Source: Pullilachnospira sp963929535
Lineage (GTDB): Bacteria > Bacillota > Clostridia > Lachnospirales > Lachnospiraceae
DNA: 64,000 nucleotides
Direction: 5' to 3'
NCBI GenBank assembly: GCA_963929535.1
Contig: CAWVIZ010000001.1
Coordinates: 1 to 64,000, forward strand
The notes under the pieces are model-generated. The model had not been told where the DNA came from. It saw nothing but the letters and a program-made list of their open reading frames with translations, and did no database searches. The translations under genes and the position numbers were made by a program. Below, piece by piece: positions 28,048 to 36,837 of the stretch. Positions within the stretch are counted from its first letter, which is position 1; every line of letters begins with the position of its first letter.

Positions 28048-28076
28048 ATCATACATCACAGCCTAATTGCTGTCAA
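28048..28076 (-). promoter_or_regulatory. Promoter of the GatY-like aldolase gene
   Basis: Consensus TTGACA (28071-28076), a 17-bp spacer and TATGAT (28048-28053) on the minus strand. Confidence 0.8.
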
Positions 28077-28125
28077 TAAAAATCCTGATTTTTTGAGACA
28101 GGGAAGGCCGAGCCGTAACGATGTT

Positions 28126-29040
28126 TTACCCCCGTTTCCTGTACTGCCGGGGCGTCATTCCGGTCTGCATACGAAATTTTTCCGTATAGCTGCTGGGACT
28201 GATAAATCCCACCGCATGAGCAATTTCCGTGATGCTCAGCGCCTCCTCCCTGAGCATCCGCATAGAGATCCCCAACCGGTACTGGAGCAGATACTCACTG
28301 ATGGTCATTCCCAGCGTGCGGTGAAAATATCTGCTGCACTCTCCCCGGCTGAGGTTCATTGCCGCAGCCATTTTACTGAGAGAAAATTTCTCCTGATAAT
28401 GCTCGTGAAGATACCGGAGCATGTTTTTCGCCCTGGCGTCTTCCCCCGGGTGCCCTGTCTCCAGATGGAGCTCTCTTTCAAAGAAAAGGGCCAGCCACAG
28501 ATCCTGCAGCCTCCTCTGAAGCCGCTGTTTTCCCACCGGAGTTCCAAACTCTGCATCTTCCATGACAATGGACTGTATCCGCCCCAGTATCCTGGCATTT
28601 TCTCCTGTTCTTTCAATCCCCACCAGTGAAAACGGCTTCTCGGTCAGTGGATTCCAAAAACTTTTTTCCCAATAACTGTTCTCATAACCGTACAGAAGCC
28701 GGGGAGAGAAGATCATCGTCCGATACTGTCCCGGTTCCCCCGCAACTCCCTTTACCGCGTGAAGATGATCCGGAAAGATCACAAAAGCCTCCCCCTCCCG
28801 GAAGGTTTTCTCATCTTCCGTCAGATACACGCTCACCGCTCCCCTGGTCACATAGGAGATCTCCACCTCCTTTTGCTTGTGCCAGTTGGCAAATCCGTCC
28901 CTGTACTCCGACAGATTATCCAGAGACAGAAAAAAGGGAAAGTCTTCTGTTCCGATCTTCAATGTGGAATACAGATCACCGTCCACCGGAATATAGACCG
29001 GATCATACGCACCTACAGTTTCCTTTACATTTTTATCCAT
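28126..29040 (-). CDS. AraC-family transcriptional regulator
   Basis: A 304-aa regulator starting MDKNVKETVG at 29040. It has a cupin sensor in the N-terminal half (HKQKEVEISYVTRGAVSVYL, FVIFPDHLHAV) and two C-terminal helix-turn-helix motifs (LSKMAAAMNLSRGECSRYF and ITEIAHAVGFISPSSYTEKF). It diverges from the sugar acetyltransferase-MATE pair, which are plausible targets, and lies upstream of the aldolase. The longer open frame upstream has no coding support. Confidence 0.87.
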   Translation of the reverse strand: MDKNVKETVGAYDPVYIPVDGDLYSTLKIGTEDFPFFLSLDNLSEYRDGFANWHKQKEVEISYVTRGAVSVYLTEDEKTFREGEAFVIFPDHLHAVKGVAGEPGQYRTMIFSPRLLYGYENSYWEKSFWNPLTEKPFSLVGIERTGENARILGRIQSIVMEDAEFGTPVGKQRLQRRLQDLWLALFFERELHLETGHPGEDARAKNMLRYLHEHYQEKFSLSKMAAAMNLSRGECSRYFHRTLGMTISEYLLQYRLGISMRMLREEALSITEIAHAVGFISPSSYTEKFRMQTGMTPRQYRKRG

Positions 29041-29097
29041 CGGATCCCGTCTTTTCTGATACCGTTCTGCGCAGGTGGATCCCGCGCTGATGTTTCC

Positions 29098-29127
29098 ATC
29101 ATACCATACTGCCCTATCTTTCTTCAA
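29098..29127 (-). promoter_or_regulatory. Promoter of the AraC-family gene
   Basis: TTGAAG (29122-29127), an 18-bp spacer and TATGAT (29098-29103) on the minus strand. Confidence 0.6.
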
Positions 29128-29139
29128 CCTTATGCTGGA

Positions 29140-29222
29140 TTTGCAGGGCGGTGCCGCCGGCACACATGGCCGCCAAATGGACATGCTGGTATGTCTGCCT
29201 GGCTGGCTGCCCCCAGGAATAC
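29140..29222 (+). repeat. Dispersed structured element, partial copy G
   Basis: Only the right part remains: GCCGGCACAC, GCCAAATGGACATG with its half palindrome, and GCTGCCCCCAGGAATA. It ends about 30 nt before the acetyltransferase start, in its leader. Confidence 0.6.
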
Positions 29223-29251
29223 ATATTTTGATGCGAATGGAGGATATAGAC

Positions 29252-29857
29252 ATGACAGAACTTGAAAAAATGGCCAACGGCTATCTTTGGAATGATTGCG
29301 ACCAGTACCTGGAAGAACAGAGAGTGGCAAAGGAGCTGCTGTATGAATTTAACCATTCCAGACCCTCAGAGACAGAACGGCGCAGTCAGATCATGCAGCA
29401 GCTGTTCGGGCACTGCGGAAAAAATGTATGGATCAATCAGCCCCTTACTCTGTGCCGGGGTACTACCATCAGCATCGGCGATGGCTGCTATCTGAACTAT
29501 GGGACCACCTTTGTGGACGATTACACCATCACCATTGGGAATTCCGTTATGTTCGGCCCCAACGTGACCATCTGCACCACCGGCCATCCGCTGGATCCTG
29601 AGCACCGGGGAGACGGAATGTACAGTTTTCCGGTTACCATTGAGGACGGCGTGTGGATCGGCGCCAATGCAGTGATCCTGCCGGGTGTTACCATCGGGAA
29701 GAATTCCGTCATCGGCGCCGGAAGCGTGGTAACCCGAGACATTCCGGCCAATGTTCTGGCGGTGGGTTCCCCCTGCAAGGTGCTGCGTCCCTTTGATGAA
29801 CGGGATAAAGAATATTATTACCGGGATCACCGGTTCTCCGACCTTCCGAAGGAGTAA
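29252..29857 (+). CDS. Sugar O-acetyltransferase (LacA/Maa type, hexapeptide repeat)
   Basis: A 201-aa acetyltransferase that moves acetyl from acetyl-CoA to a sugar hydroxyl. The N-terminal Mac domain (MTELEKMANGYLWNDCD) is followed by left-handed beta-helix hexapeptide repeats (ISIGDGCYLNYG to VIGAGSVVTRDIP) with the catalytic histidine in TTGHPLDPEHR. GGAGG lies before the ATG at 29252; the in-frame extension upstream runs through the dispersed element and is not coding. A MATE transporter gene starts 3 nt after its stop. Confidence 0.92.
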   Translation: MTELEKMANGYLWNDCDQYLEEQRVAKELLYEFNHSRPSETERRSQIMQQLFGHCGKNVWINQPLTLCRGTTISIGDGCYLNYGTTFVDDYTITIGNSVMFGPNVTICTTGHPLDPEHRGDGMYSFPVTIEDGVWIGANAVILPGVTIGKNSVIGAGSVVTRDIPANVLAVGSPCKVLRPFDERDKEYYYRDHRFSDLPKE

Positions 29858-29860
29858 GCT

Positions 29861-31194
29861 ATGATCAGCTTCGATAAAGAATTTTCTGCCAGCCTGAAAA
29901 ATCTGGCAGTTCCCATAATGCTCCAGAGCCTGCTGTCCACCGCCATCGGCACTGCCGATACTCTGATGCTGTCCGCAGTGGGACAGACGGAATTATCCGC
30001 CGTCTCTCTGGCCAATCAGTGGAGCTTCATTCTGAATCTCTTCTTTACCGGTCTTGTGGGCGGAACAGGGATCATGCTGGCTCAGTATATGGAAAGCAAA
30101 AAAAGGAGCAGCTCCCCCATGTTTTCGGCATGGCGCTCTGGGCAGTTACCGCCGTCTGTATCCTTTTTGGCGGACTGGCTTTTCTTTTTCCGGAAGGGAT
30201 CATGGGAATCCTCACAGATGACGATCTGCTGATCCGCACCGGATGCCGCTATCTTCAGATCGTGGGATTTTCCTACCTGTTTATGGCTTTCACCCAGCCT
30301 TATCTGGTCCTGCTGAAGACATTGAAACATCCTGGGAAAAGCACGGCCATCTCCACCGCCGCGCTGGTGATCAACCTGATTTTCAATGCGGTTTTTATCT
30401 TTGGCCTTCTGGGAGCCCCAAAAATGGGAGTAGCCGGGGTTGCCCTGGCCACTTTACTCTCCCGGGCAGCCGAATTTCTCTTCTGCGCCATTGATCTGAG
30501 CCGGTGCCGGTACATCCGGATCGATCTCCGCCCCGGTCACGGTCTGTGGAAAACCTTCGCTCATATTTCGCTCCCCCTGACTGTTCAGGGATTGGTATGG
30601 GGAGGCGGCATGTCCGCCATGACCGCTCTGATGGGACATATGAGCTCCGATGTGGTGGCAGCCAACTCAGTGCCTTCCTCCATCCAGAGCATTGCCCGGG
30701 TGGCCAGTATCGGCCTCGCTGACGCCGGCGCCATTCTCCTAGGAAATGATCTGGGTAAAAATGCCTTTCCGGAGGCCCAAGCTCATTCCCGGCAGCTGAC
30801 TGTCACCGCACTGATTGCCGGGATCTGCGGCTGTATCCTTATGCTGCTGTCGGTATGGCCGGTCACCCGTCTGCTGTCGCTCACGGACACTGCCAGATAT
30901 TATCTGACGGTCATGTACTGCATTCTGGCTGTCAACGTTATTTTTGCGGCCATCACTTACTGTATGCTCTGCGGCGTTTTTGTGGCAGGGGGCGATACCC
31001 GGTTTGGAATGTTTCTGGACGGAATCACCATGTGGTCTCTGATCGCTGCAGGGTACCTTGCTTTTCGCCTGGATTTTCCGCCGCTTCTCATTTTCCTGAT
31101 CCTGAAGCTGGATGAATGCATCAAGACTCCCATTGTCCTGCTCCGTTACCGCCGGGGAAAATGGGTGAAAAACATCACGGAACAGACATCGTAA
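29861..31194 (+). pseudogene. MATE family efflux transporter with a frameshift in an A7 tract
   Basis: A sodium- or proton-driven multidrug/metabolite exporter of 12 helices. The start (MISFDKEFSASLKNLAVPIM) is in one frame to 30104 and the rest (KEQLPHVFGMALWAV to the stop at 31194) is in the -1 frame. The switch falls in seven A (30098-30104): eight A, or a -1 slip on A-AAA-AAG, would give a normal protein of about 444 aa. It could be a sequencing error, a phase-variable tract or programmed slippage. It is probably co-transcribed with the acetyltransferase (3-nt gap). Confidence 0.85.
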
Positions 31195-31301
31195 ATCTTC
31201 CGGCATCTGTGCAGTTTTGCTGCAAGCTGCAGCAGATGCCGCCGGCCGGAAAAGGCCGATACCCCTCTGCCTGACAGATCTCTGTATATCTCATTTTTCT
31301 A

Positions 31302-31330
31302 TTGCATTCTGATTCCGGCAGAGGTAAGAT
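31302..31330 (+). promoter_or_regulatory. Promoter of fucU
   Basis: TTGCAT, a 17-bp spacer and TAAGAT; a moderate match, 150 nt upstream of fucU. Confidence 0.5.
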
Positions 31331-31354
31331 AAGTCAAAGGCCACGATTCAGGCA

Positions 31355-31432
31355 TACGGGGCATCAAATTTGCTGCGCTGCATAACAGCGGGGGATTTGG
31401 TCTCCGCTTCGCTCGCTGCCCGCAGGAATAAT
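31355..31432 (+). repeat. Dispersed structured element, partial copy F
   Basis: Contains GGGGCATCAAA, GCTGCGCTGC, GGGGGATTTGGTCTCCGC and the end GCTGCCCGCAGGAATAA. It lies in the fucU leader, downstream of its promoter. Confidence 0.65.
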
Positions 31433-31480
31433 AAGCAGCCCTGGCCATCCGGCCAAATTCTATACCGAAAGGAGAATATC

Positions 31481-31921
31481 ATGTTAAAAGGAATTCCTCA
31501 ACTCTTATCCCCTCAGCTTTTAAAGGTATTATGCGAGATGGGACACGGTGACCGTCTGGTGATCGCTGACGGCAATTTCCCGGCGGAGCCCATCAGCCCC
31601 AATACTCAGATCGTCCGCTGCGACGGACACGGTGTACCGGAACTTCTGGACGCCATTCTGCAGGTATTTCCTCTGGATACTTATGTGGAGCATCCGGTAA
31701 CCCTGATGGAGCTTATGCCGGGTGACAATGTGGAAACCCCCATCTGGGATACTTACGGGGAGATCATCGGCAAATATGACCCAAGGGGTAAGGACGCCAT
31801 CGGCCATATTGAGCGCTTCTCATTCTATGATGAGACACATACCGTTTATGCGGTGATCACCACCAGCGAAAAAGCGCTGTATGCCAATATCATGCTGCAG
31901 AAAGGCGTTGTGACAGACTGA
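31481..31921 (+). CDS. fucU: L-fucose mutarotase (RbsD/FucU family)
   Basis: Interconverts anomers of L-fucose or a related sugar, feeding the isomerase. A 146-aa protein with the family signatures MGHGDRLVIADGNFPA (catalytic His), VRCDGHGVPELLDAIL and the C-terminal YANIMLQKGVV. The start at 31481 follows AAAGGAGAATATC. It stands alone between MATE and glycerophosphodiesterase genes, 5.6 kb from fucI; together they show that fucose is a substrate. Confidence 0.92.
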   Translation: MLKGIPQLLSPQLLKVLCEMGHGDRLVIADGNFPAEPISPNTQIVRCDGHGVPELLDAILQVFPLDTYVEHPVTLMELMPGDNVETPIWDTYGEIIGKYDPRGKDAIGHIERFSFYDETHTVYAVITTSEKALYANIMLQKGVVTD

Positions 31922-31933
31922 CAGGAAAAATGG

Positions 31934-31978
31934 AAAAAGCTCTCCGCAGGAACTTTTGATTCCCCGAAGAGCTTTTTC
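31934..31978. terminator. Bidirectional terminator between fucU and the glycerophosphodiesterase gene
   Basis: AAAAAGCTCT pairs with AGAGCTTTTT, giving A- and T-tails for both converging genes. Confidence 0.85.
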
Positions 31979-32009
31979 TGTTATCTTGTCTCCGATTTTG
32001 ATGGTATTC

Positions 32010-32726
32010 TTATACCAGTTCTTTTCTCACCAGATCGGGATAATTGGTGATGATCCCGTCCACCTGCCATTTGATCATTTTCCGGATTTCCTTTTTCTTG
32101 TTGATGGTCCAGACATTGACTCCTACCCCCAGACGATGGCATTCCTTTACCTGTTCCTTGGTGAGGATCTTCTTTCCCGGATGATAGAACTCCACCTGAT
32201 GATCTCTGGAATACCATCCCACATTTTCCAGTTCCTCCTCCTGGAGAAATCCGGCGGGAATCTCAGGCGCCAGCTGTTTACACTTCAGAACAGACACATG
32301 GCTGAAGGAAGAGAACAGGATCCGCCCTCTCAGATGGTAGTGATCCACCAGCGCCAGCACTTTTTCTTCCAGCCCCCGGTAATAGTACACACTGTTTTTC
32401 AATTCGATATCGGTGATCAGTCCTGTCTCTTTCACCCATTCCAGATATTCCTGGAGTGTGGGAAGCTTCTGAAAGCCATATTTCCCGGGAAATTTTCCGT
32501 AACAGTCAAACTGGCACAGTTCCTCGTAAGTATAGTCTCTCAGATTTCCTTTTCCGCTGGTGGTCCTGTCTATGGTCTCATCATGCATGATCACCGGAAT
32601 CCCATCTCTGGTCAGCTGTACATCCAGCTCGATACCGTCGCAGCCCGCCTCATACGCTTTTTGAAAAGCCAGCATGGTATTCTCCGGATACACCCCGCTG
32701 AAGCCCCGGTGGGCAAAAACTCTCAT
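32010..32726 (-). CDS. ugpQ: Glycerophosphodiester phosphodiesterase
   Basis: Hydrolyses glycerophosphodiesters to glycerol 3-phosphate and an alcohol. The 238-aa cytosolic GDPD type has the metal and catalytic residues in FAHRGFSGVYPENT, CDGIELDVQLT and MHDETIDRTTSGKG, plus the C-terminal VWTINKKKE. GAAAAGGAGGAATT precedes the ATG at 32726. It overlaps the upstream unknown gene by 4 nt. Confidence 0.93.
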   Translation of the reverse strand: MRVFAHRGFSGVYPENTMLAFQKAYEAGCDGIELDVQLTRDGIPVIMHDETIDRTTSGKGNLRDYTYEELCQFDCYGKFPGKYGFQKLPTLQEYLEWVKETGLITDIELKNSVYYYRGLEEKVLALVDHYHLRGRILFSSFSHVSVLKCKQLAPEIPAGFLQEEELENVGWYSRDHQVEFYHPGKKILTKEQVKECHRLGVGVNVWTINKKKEIRKMIKWQVDGIITNYPDLVRKELV

Positions 32727-33166
32727 AATTCCTCCTTTTCTCCGGAAACCCTTTCCCGGAAACAAATATATTCCTGCTTGTAATTTCCCCAGACTGTACA
32801 GGGAAAACGGGTAAAATAGAAGGTGAAAAACAGCATCTCCTTCTCATTCAGCTTCGTTGCGATCTCCAGCAGCTCCTCATCCAGAGGGAAGATCAGATCT
32901 TCCGCTGTTTCGGAAAGCCTGTCCAGATACTCCGCCTCCCGGCTGGAAAGCGCCTCCCGGATCTTTTTCCTGGAATCCTCCTCCAGAAAATGGTAATAGC
33001 AGTCCACAAAAGAGTTTTCCGGTCCGTTTTTTTCCATCAGCTCCCGAAAATATGTCACAGCCATGGACTGGGACATATACCGCTTCTCCCAGTCATATTT
33101 CGCCCAGCCATCCTGAATCCGTTCAAAATACAGGCCGCCTTTTTTCTTTAATTCCTCTGCCGTCAT
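32723..33166 (-). CDS. Unrecognised 147-aa protein coupled to the glycerophosphodiesterase
   Basis: A soluble, mostly helical protein starting MTAEELKKKGG at 33166 (GGGAGGAAATC before it). It is rich in charged residues with an aromatic C-terminal stretch (FFTFYFTRFPCTVWGNYKQEY). No known domain is recognised. The 4-nt overlap with the downstream phosphodiesterase gene shows that it is translated and probably works with it. The frame continues upstream into repeat sequence, which is not coding. Confidence 0.7.
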   Translation of the reverse strand: MTAEELKKKGGLYFERIQDGWAKYDWEKRYMSQSMAVTYFRELMEKNGPENSFVDCYYHFLEEDSRKKIREALSSREAEYLDRLSETAEDLIFPLDEELLEIATKLNEKEMLFFTFYFTRFPCTVWGNYKQEYICFRERVSGEKEEL

Positions 33167-33272
33167 GATTTCCTCCCCTCCCGGTGTTCCTGTCGCGCGG
33201 AAGCTCCCTTCCGCCTTCCCGGGAAGCATTTCTCTGACTACAGTATATACAATTTTATATCTTTCCGCAATA

Positions 33273-33397
33273 GTCAAAACCCCGCAGCAAGCCTGCTGTG
33301 GCTGCAGTGCAGCGGGGTATTTGGTCTTCGCTCCGCTTCGGTCGGCGCTAACCGTGTGCCACCGGCACACAGCGGTCTTCGCTCCGCTTCCCCATTC
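33273..33397 (+). repeat. Dispersed structured element, diverged copy D
   Basis: Starts GTCAAAACCCCGCAGCAAGC like the full copies, then GCAGCGGGGTATTTGGTC, and includes the insert form CTTCGGTCGGCGCTAAC with the hairpin GTGTGCCACCGGCACAC, as in the copy at 57836-58017. It lies just past the solute-binding/VWA cassette. Confidence 0.75.
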
Positions 33398-33427
33398 CGG
33401 CGGGCAGCGTATCGGCGGCGTTGGCCG

Positions 33428-34483
33428 TTATGAGAGCGCCTGAATGATCCGGTCCATGGTACCCGCGTCCGGCATCGGCGCCACCTGGGTAATCTCATTG
33501 GCAATACCCGATACGCCAAAATGCTCTGCATCTGTCGGGGTATCGTACACGCCGGTGCGGAACCCGTGCTTCTCCCATGCGAGCCGCTGAATATCCTCAT
33601 CCAACAGCGCGTCAATCCCGGCGGTCCCCGCCTCATCCAGCGCGATATATACGTGGGAAGACCAGACAGTGGGAGTTGGGTACATCATCACAATATCCCC
33701 TTCTATCTGTTCCCAGGTATCCGGATTCTCCACCGCAAATTCCAGCAGCTGGTTTTCATAGCCGGCGATCAGGGGCTTGGCGCCCATACCGGTTTTCAGG
33801 AACTGGTCGAACAGGTCGGCGGAAGAGCTTTCCATGTACCCGAGTTTCTGGAAAATGTTCTGCAGGCGCGGCAGAATTTCATTCAGGCTGCTTTCATCCG
33901 CCACGCCGCCGCAGAGGGTATTGGCCAAAAGTCCGGCAAACATATTGCCGGAGTTGGATTTGGTGGGGTCGGTGGTTCCCACGGTGATACTGCCGTAAAG
34001 CTGGGACAGGCCGATATCCGCCCAGGCTGTCCCGTCTTCCACGGCTTCGGTCAGTTTGACCATATCCACGGTATACACACCGTCGTTCCGTGAGGCGATC
34101 CCGTTGTCTGCCAGCGCCTGCGCTACGGCGCTGCGGGTATACAGGACAATCGGTGTGTTGAAGATGATTTCGCTTTTTAGCGGGTCTCCGTTGTTCTGCT
34201 TGTACAGCTCCAGCGCCGTCTGGTTGGAGGGAAACAGGAAATCCCGTCCTGCGGCGTCGGCGGTAAGCATATCAATGGAACCGGCCTTCGCATAGTCGAT
34301 GACCAGCCTGTATCTGTCCCGAAGGATGTCCTGTACTTCCTCATCCTCCAGCAAGCCGATCTTTTCACCGCCCACATAGCCGTTGATTTCGGTAACGGCC
34401 TGTTTGCTGCTTATGAATACATACGCGGCGGCAGCTATGATAACCGCCGCTAAAATACCTAACCCAATGAGTTTTGTCTTCAT
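33428..34483 (-). CDS. Membrane-anchored solute-binding-like protein
   Basis: A 351-aa extracytoplasmic protein with one N-terminal membrane helix (about residues 4-24) and no lipobox. The rest resembles a type 2 periplasmic binding fold (NSGNMFAGLLANTL, AKPLIAGYENQLLEF, GDIVMMYPTPTVWSSH), related to the N-terminal half of the VWA protein of the same cassette. It is the third gene of a tight operon (4-nt overlap with the XpaC-like gene). Ligand and role are unknown. Confidence 0.7.
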   Translation of the reverse strand: MKTKLIGLGILAAVIIAAAAYVFISSKQAVTEINGYVGGEKIGLLEDEEVQDILRDRYRLVIDYAKAGSIDMLTADAAGRDFLFPSNQTALELYKQNNGDPLKSEIIFNTPIVLYTRSAVAQALADNGIASRNDGVYTVDMVKLTEAVEDGTAWADIGLSQLYGSITVGTTDPTKSNSGNMFAGLLANTLCGGVADESSLNEILPRLQNIFQKLGYMESSSADLFDQFLKTGMGAKPLIAGYENQLLEFAVENPDTWEQIEGDIVMMYPTPTVWSSHVYIALDEAGTAGIDALLDEDIQRLAWEKHGFRTGVYDTPTDAEHFGVSGIANEITQVAPMPDAGTMDRIIQALS

Positions 34484-35088
34484 TTCCCGCCCTCCAATTT
34501 CAAGGTGCTCATCAAAATTTCAATATCCGCCTCCACGTCCAGCAGCTCGCCCTGCATAAGATGGGTAAACTGCTTTTCAAAGGCTTTGTTCAGCACCGGC
34601 AGGGACTCGGCGGTTTTTCGGAGGATTCCCGTGATTTCCTCCGATTGGAGGCCCGTATTTTGAAAATCCACATAACGTTCCAGAAGCTTGGCGGCCGTAT
34701 CCAGATAGTAAGTAAAGAAATGGCGCGCCAGCCTGATTTTGTTGGGGTTTTCCTTCAGATAAGCAAGGATCTTTGCACCGGTAGCGTACAAAGCCCGGGC
34801 ATCCCGCTGTACGGCGGAATCCGCGATGGACTTTATCGCCTTATCAATGTCTGCCAGGTCCGCCTGGGCGTCATCCAAAAGCTTCTGGAGTTCCTGGCCG
34901 CCGGGCATGGATTTCACATCAATACCTGCGGTCTTCCGGCTGGGTTTCAGCAATAAGAACAGCCCGAAGTAGACGCCCACGCTCAGAAAGATGCAGACAA
35001 CCAGGTTCCAGCGAAGAAACAGAAAGAATAATAAAAACAGGGCAGCCGCAATCAGGGCAGAAACTATCATTTGCAGAGTATCTTTCAT
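34480..35088 (-). CDS. XpaC-like membrane protein
   Basis: A 202-aa protein with two adjacent N-terminal membrane helices (about residues 8-26 and 28-47) and a cytoplasmic helical domain, matching the XpaC (5-bromo-4-chloroindolyl phosphate hydrolysis) family, which normally accompanies a TelA-type protein. No telA is seen here. It overlaps its neighbours by 1 nt upstream and 4 nt downstream, so it belongs to one translational unit with two extracytoplasmic binding proteins. The molecular role of the family is not established. Confidence 0.7.
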   Translation of the reverse strand: MKDTLQMIVSALIAAALFLLFFLFLRWNLVVCIFLSVGVYFGLFLLLKPSRKTAGIDVKSMPGGQELQKLLDDAQADLADIDKAIKSIADSAVQRDARALYATGAKILAYLKENPNKIRLARHFFTYYLDTAAKLLERYVDFQNTGLQSEEITGILRKTAESLPVLNKAFEKQFTHLMQGELLDVEADIEILMSTLKLEGGK

Positions 35089-36695
35089 CAGTTATACCCC
35101 TTTACACTCCGGAAGGCTTCCGTCAGGTTCTCCCGGCCATCGAATACCCGGGCGTTAGTATACTGTGCCAACTCCTCCAGCTGGGTCTCATCGGCCTCCC
35201 CGAACATGATGGAGAAAACCGGAATGTCGGTTCCCAGCTCTGCATAGGCAGATTCAAAATCATAGATGGAACCGCCGGACTGCCCGTCGGTCAACAGGAT
35301 CATAGCGGGAGTGTACTGGGACAGATCGTATTCCTTAAGCATTTCAATTCCCTTGGCAGCGGCCGTGTACATATCTGTCCCGCCGCCCACAGGCTGATTT
35401 TTCACTTCATCATAGAGCGCTTCCAGTTGGCCGCCGCTGCCTTCGGCCGTATAAGTATCGATCACGCCATCGTTAAAAGGGATCAGGATGTTTACTTCGT
35501 TTTCCGACGCCTGCAGAAAATTTTTCCGGGCGTTCTCCTGAATCAGCAGCTGCTCCATCGCCTGAACCAACTGTTGGTTGCCCGCGCCGCTCATACTGCC
35601 GGAATAGTCCAGGCAGTAGACGGTAAGGGAAGGCTTGCGGAAATCCGTCTGGTATAAATTCAGGCACTCAAACAGAACATCTGCCGCCGGCATCTTCATC
35701 GGCGACAGCACCCGGTCCGGCTGCAGCCCCCAATCGGAGCGGAACACATCCCTGTTTTCCTGGGAAACGCCGGTATAGCCCGAGCGGCGGCCAGTTTGCT
35801 GGATCTCATTCTGAGCTTCTTCTGACAGCAGGTATTCCTGCAGCTTCAAAAACAGCTCTTCCTGGTTGTCATCGCCTTTATCCACATACCCCAGCGGGGA
35901 ATCCGCGATTGAAAGCCCATCGTAAGGGTACACCGCATACAAGGGTTCCTGGCCGCGTTCCTCCAGTTCCCGGTTGGCCTGGATGATCAGGCACTCGTAG
36001 TTGACCATGGCGTCATAGTTGCCTTCCAGAAACATATCCTTGAGCCAGTCGGAACTGCCTGAGGAACGGTCCACACCGGAAAGCAGTTCCTTCATCTGCG
36101 TTTTCAGGCTCTCGTTCTGCAGATCCGCCTCTGTAATGACTTCCGGATTTCCCAAAAGGGCGTACAGGAATCCGATGTACGCGCTGGCGCCGGAGTTGGA
36201 CTGGGTAGCGCTGGTCATACAGAAGCGAAGCTCTCCGCTTTGGATTGCCCGAAGCAGATCGTTGACCGACACTTCGCGTCCTGCAAACCCCAGCTCCTCC
36301 GCCAGGCTTTTCCGGATGCCGAACACCACCGGTGTAATGGATATCGATTCCGCATGTTTGATCCGGTGTCCCGTATCGCCAACCGACAGCCACAAGCTGC
36401 TGGCGGGCCACACGGCGTCATAAGGGATTTCCTCTTCTTCCAGCAAACGCATAATATCCAGGGAACCCTGGTAGGTCATCTCGATACGGATATTCTCCTG
36501 CTTTGCGAACTCCTCCAGAATCGGCTCCAGCTCCGCATTCTCCGAGCCGGAAATGATGCGCAGCGCCCGGCTGCCGCTGCCTAAAACCGTATCCGCCCCG
36601 CTGTCTCCTGTTCCTCCGGAATTACAGCCGCTGAATGCGGTTAATATGACGGAAACCGTCAGCAGCAAAACGGCAAAACGTTTCATATATCTCAT
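35088..36695 (-). CDS. Lipoprotein with solute-binding and von Willebrand A domains
   Basis: A 535-aa lipoprotein: signal peptide with lipobox ending FSGC (Cys near residue 24), a solute-binding fold at about 45-320 (RALRIISGSENAELEPIL, SATQSNSGASAYIGFLYALL), and a VWA domain at about 345-535 with an intact MIDAS (DYSGSMSG, the Thr in GGGTDMYT, LLTDGQSGG). It is anchored outside the membrane and should bind both a small solute and, through Mg, a protein or surface partner. It is the first gene of a three-gene operon with 1- and 4-nt overlaps. The fusion is recognisable, the function not. Confidence 0.8.
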   Translation of the reverse strand: MRYMKRFAVLLLTVSVILTAFSGCNSGGTGDSGADTVLGSGSRALRIISGSENAELEPILEEFAKQENIRIEMTYQGSLDIMRLLEEEEIPYDAVWPASSLWLSVGDTGHRIKHAESISITPVVFGIRKSLAEELGFAGREVSVNDLLRAIQSGELRFCMTSATQSNSGASAYIGFLYALLGNPEVITEADLQNESLKTQMKELLSGVDRSSGSSDWLKDMFLEGNYDAMVNYECLIIQANRELEERGQEPLYAVYPYDGLSIADSPLGYVDKGDDNQEELFLKLQEYLLSEEAQNEIQQTGRRSGYTGVSQENRDVFRSDWGLQPDRVLSPMKMPAADVLFECLNLYQTDFRKPSLTVYCLDYSGSMSGAGNQQLVQAMEQLLIQENARKNFLQASENEVNILIPFNDGVIDTYTAEGSGGQLEALYDEVKNQPVGGGTDMYTAAAKGIEMLKEYDLSQYTPAMILLTDGQSGGSIYDFESAYAELGTDIPVFSIMFGEADETQLEELAQYTNARVFDGRENLTEAFRSVKGYN

Positions 36696-36837
36696 AGACA
36701 GACCCTCTCCTGTTTTACCCGTGAAAACGGTTTATATAGAAACTTGCACCAACCCATTTTAAGGGATCATTTTTATTTTAGCTTATGTTCTGTAAAGGTA
36801 TCTATCACAGCAGTCTAAATTCTATGTAAAATCCATA

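Noticed and set aside
33273..33397. Possible CRISPR array or tandem repeat because of repeated CTTCGCTCCGCTTC words
   Set aside because: Only two imperfect copies without regular spacers; they belong to the diverged dispersed element.
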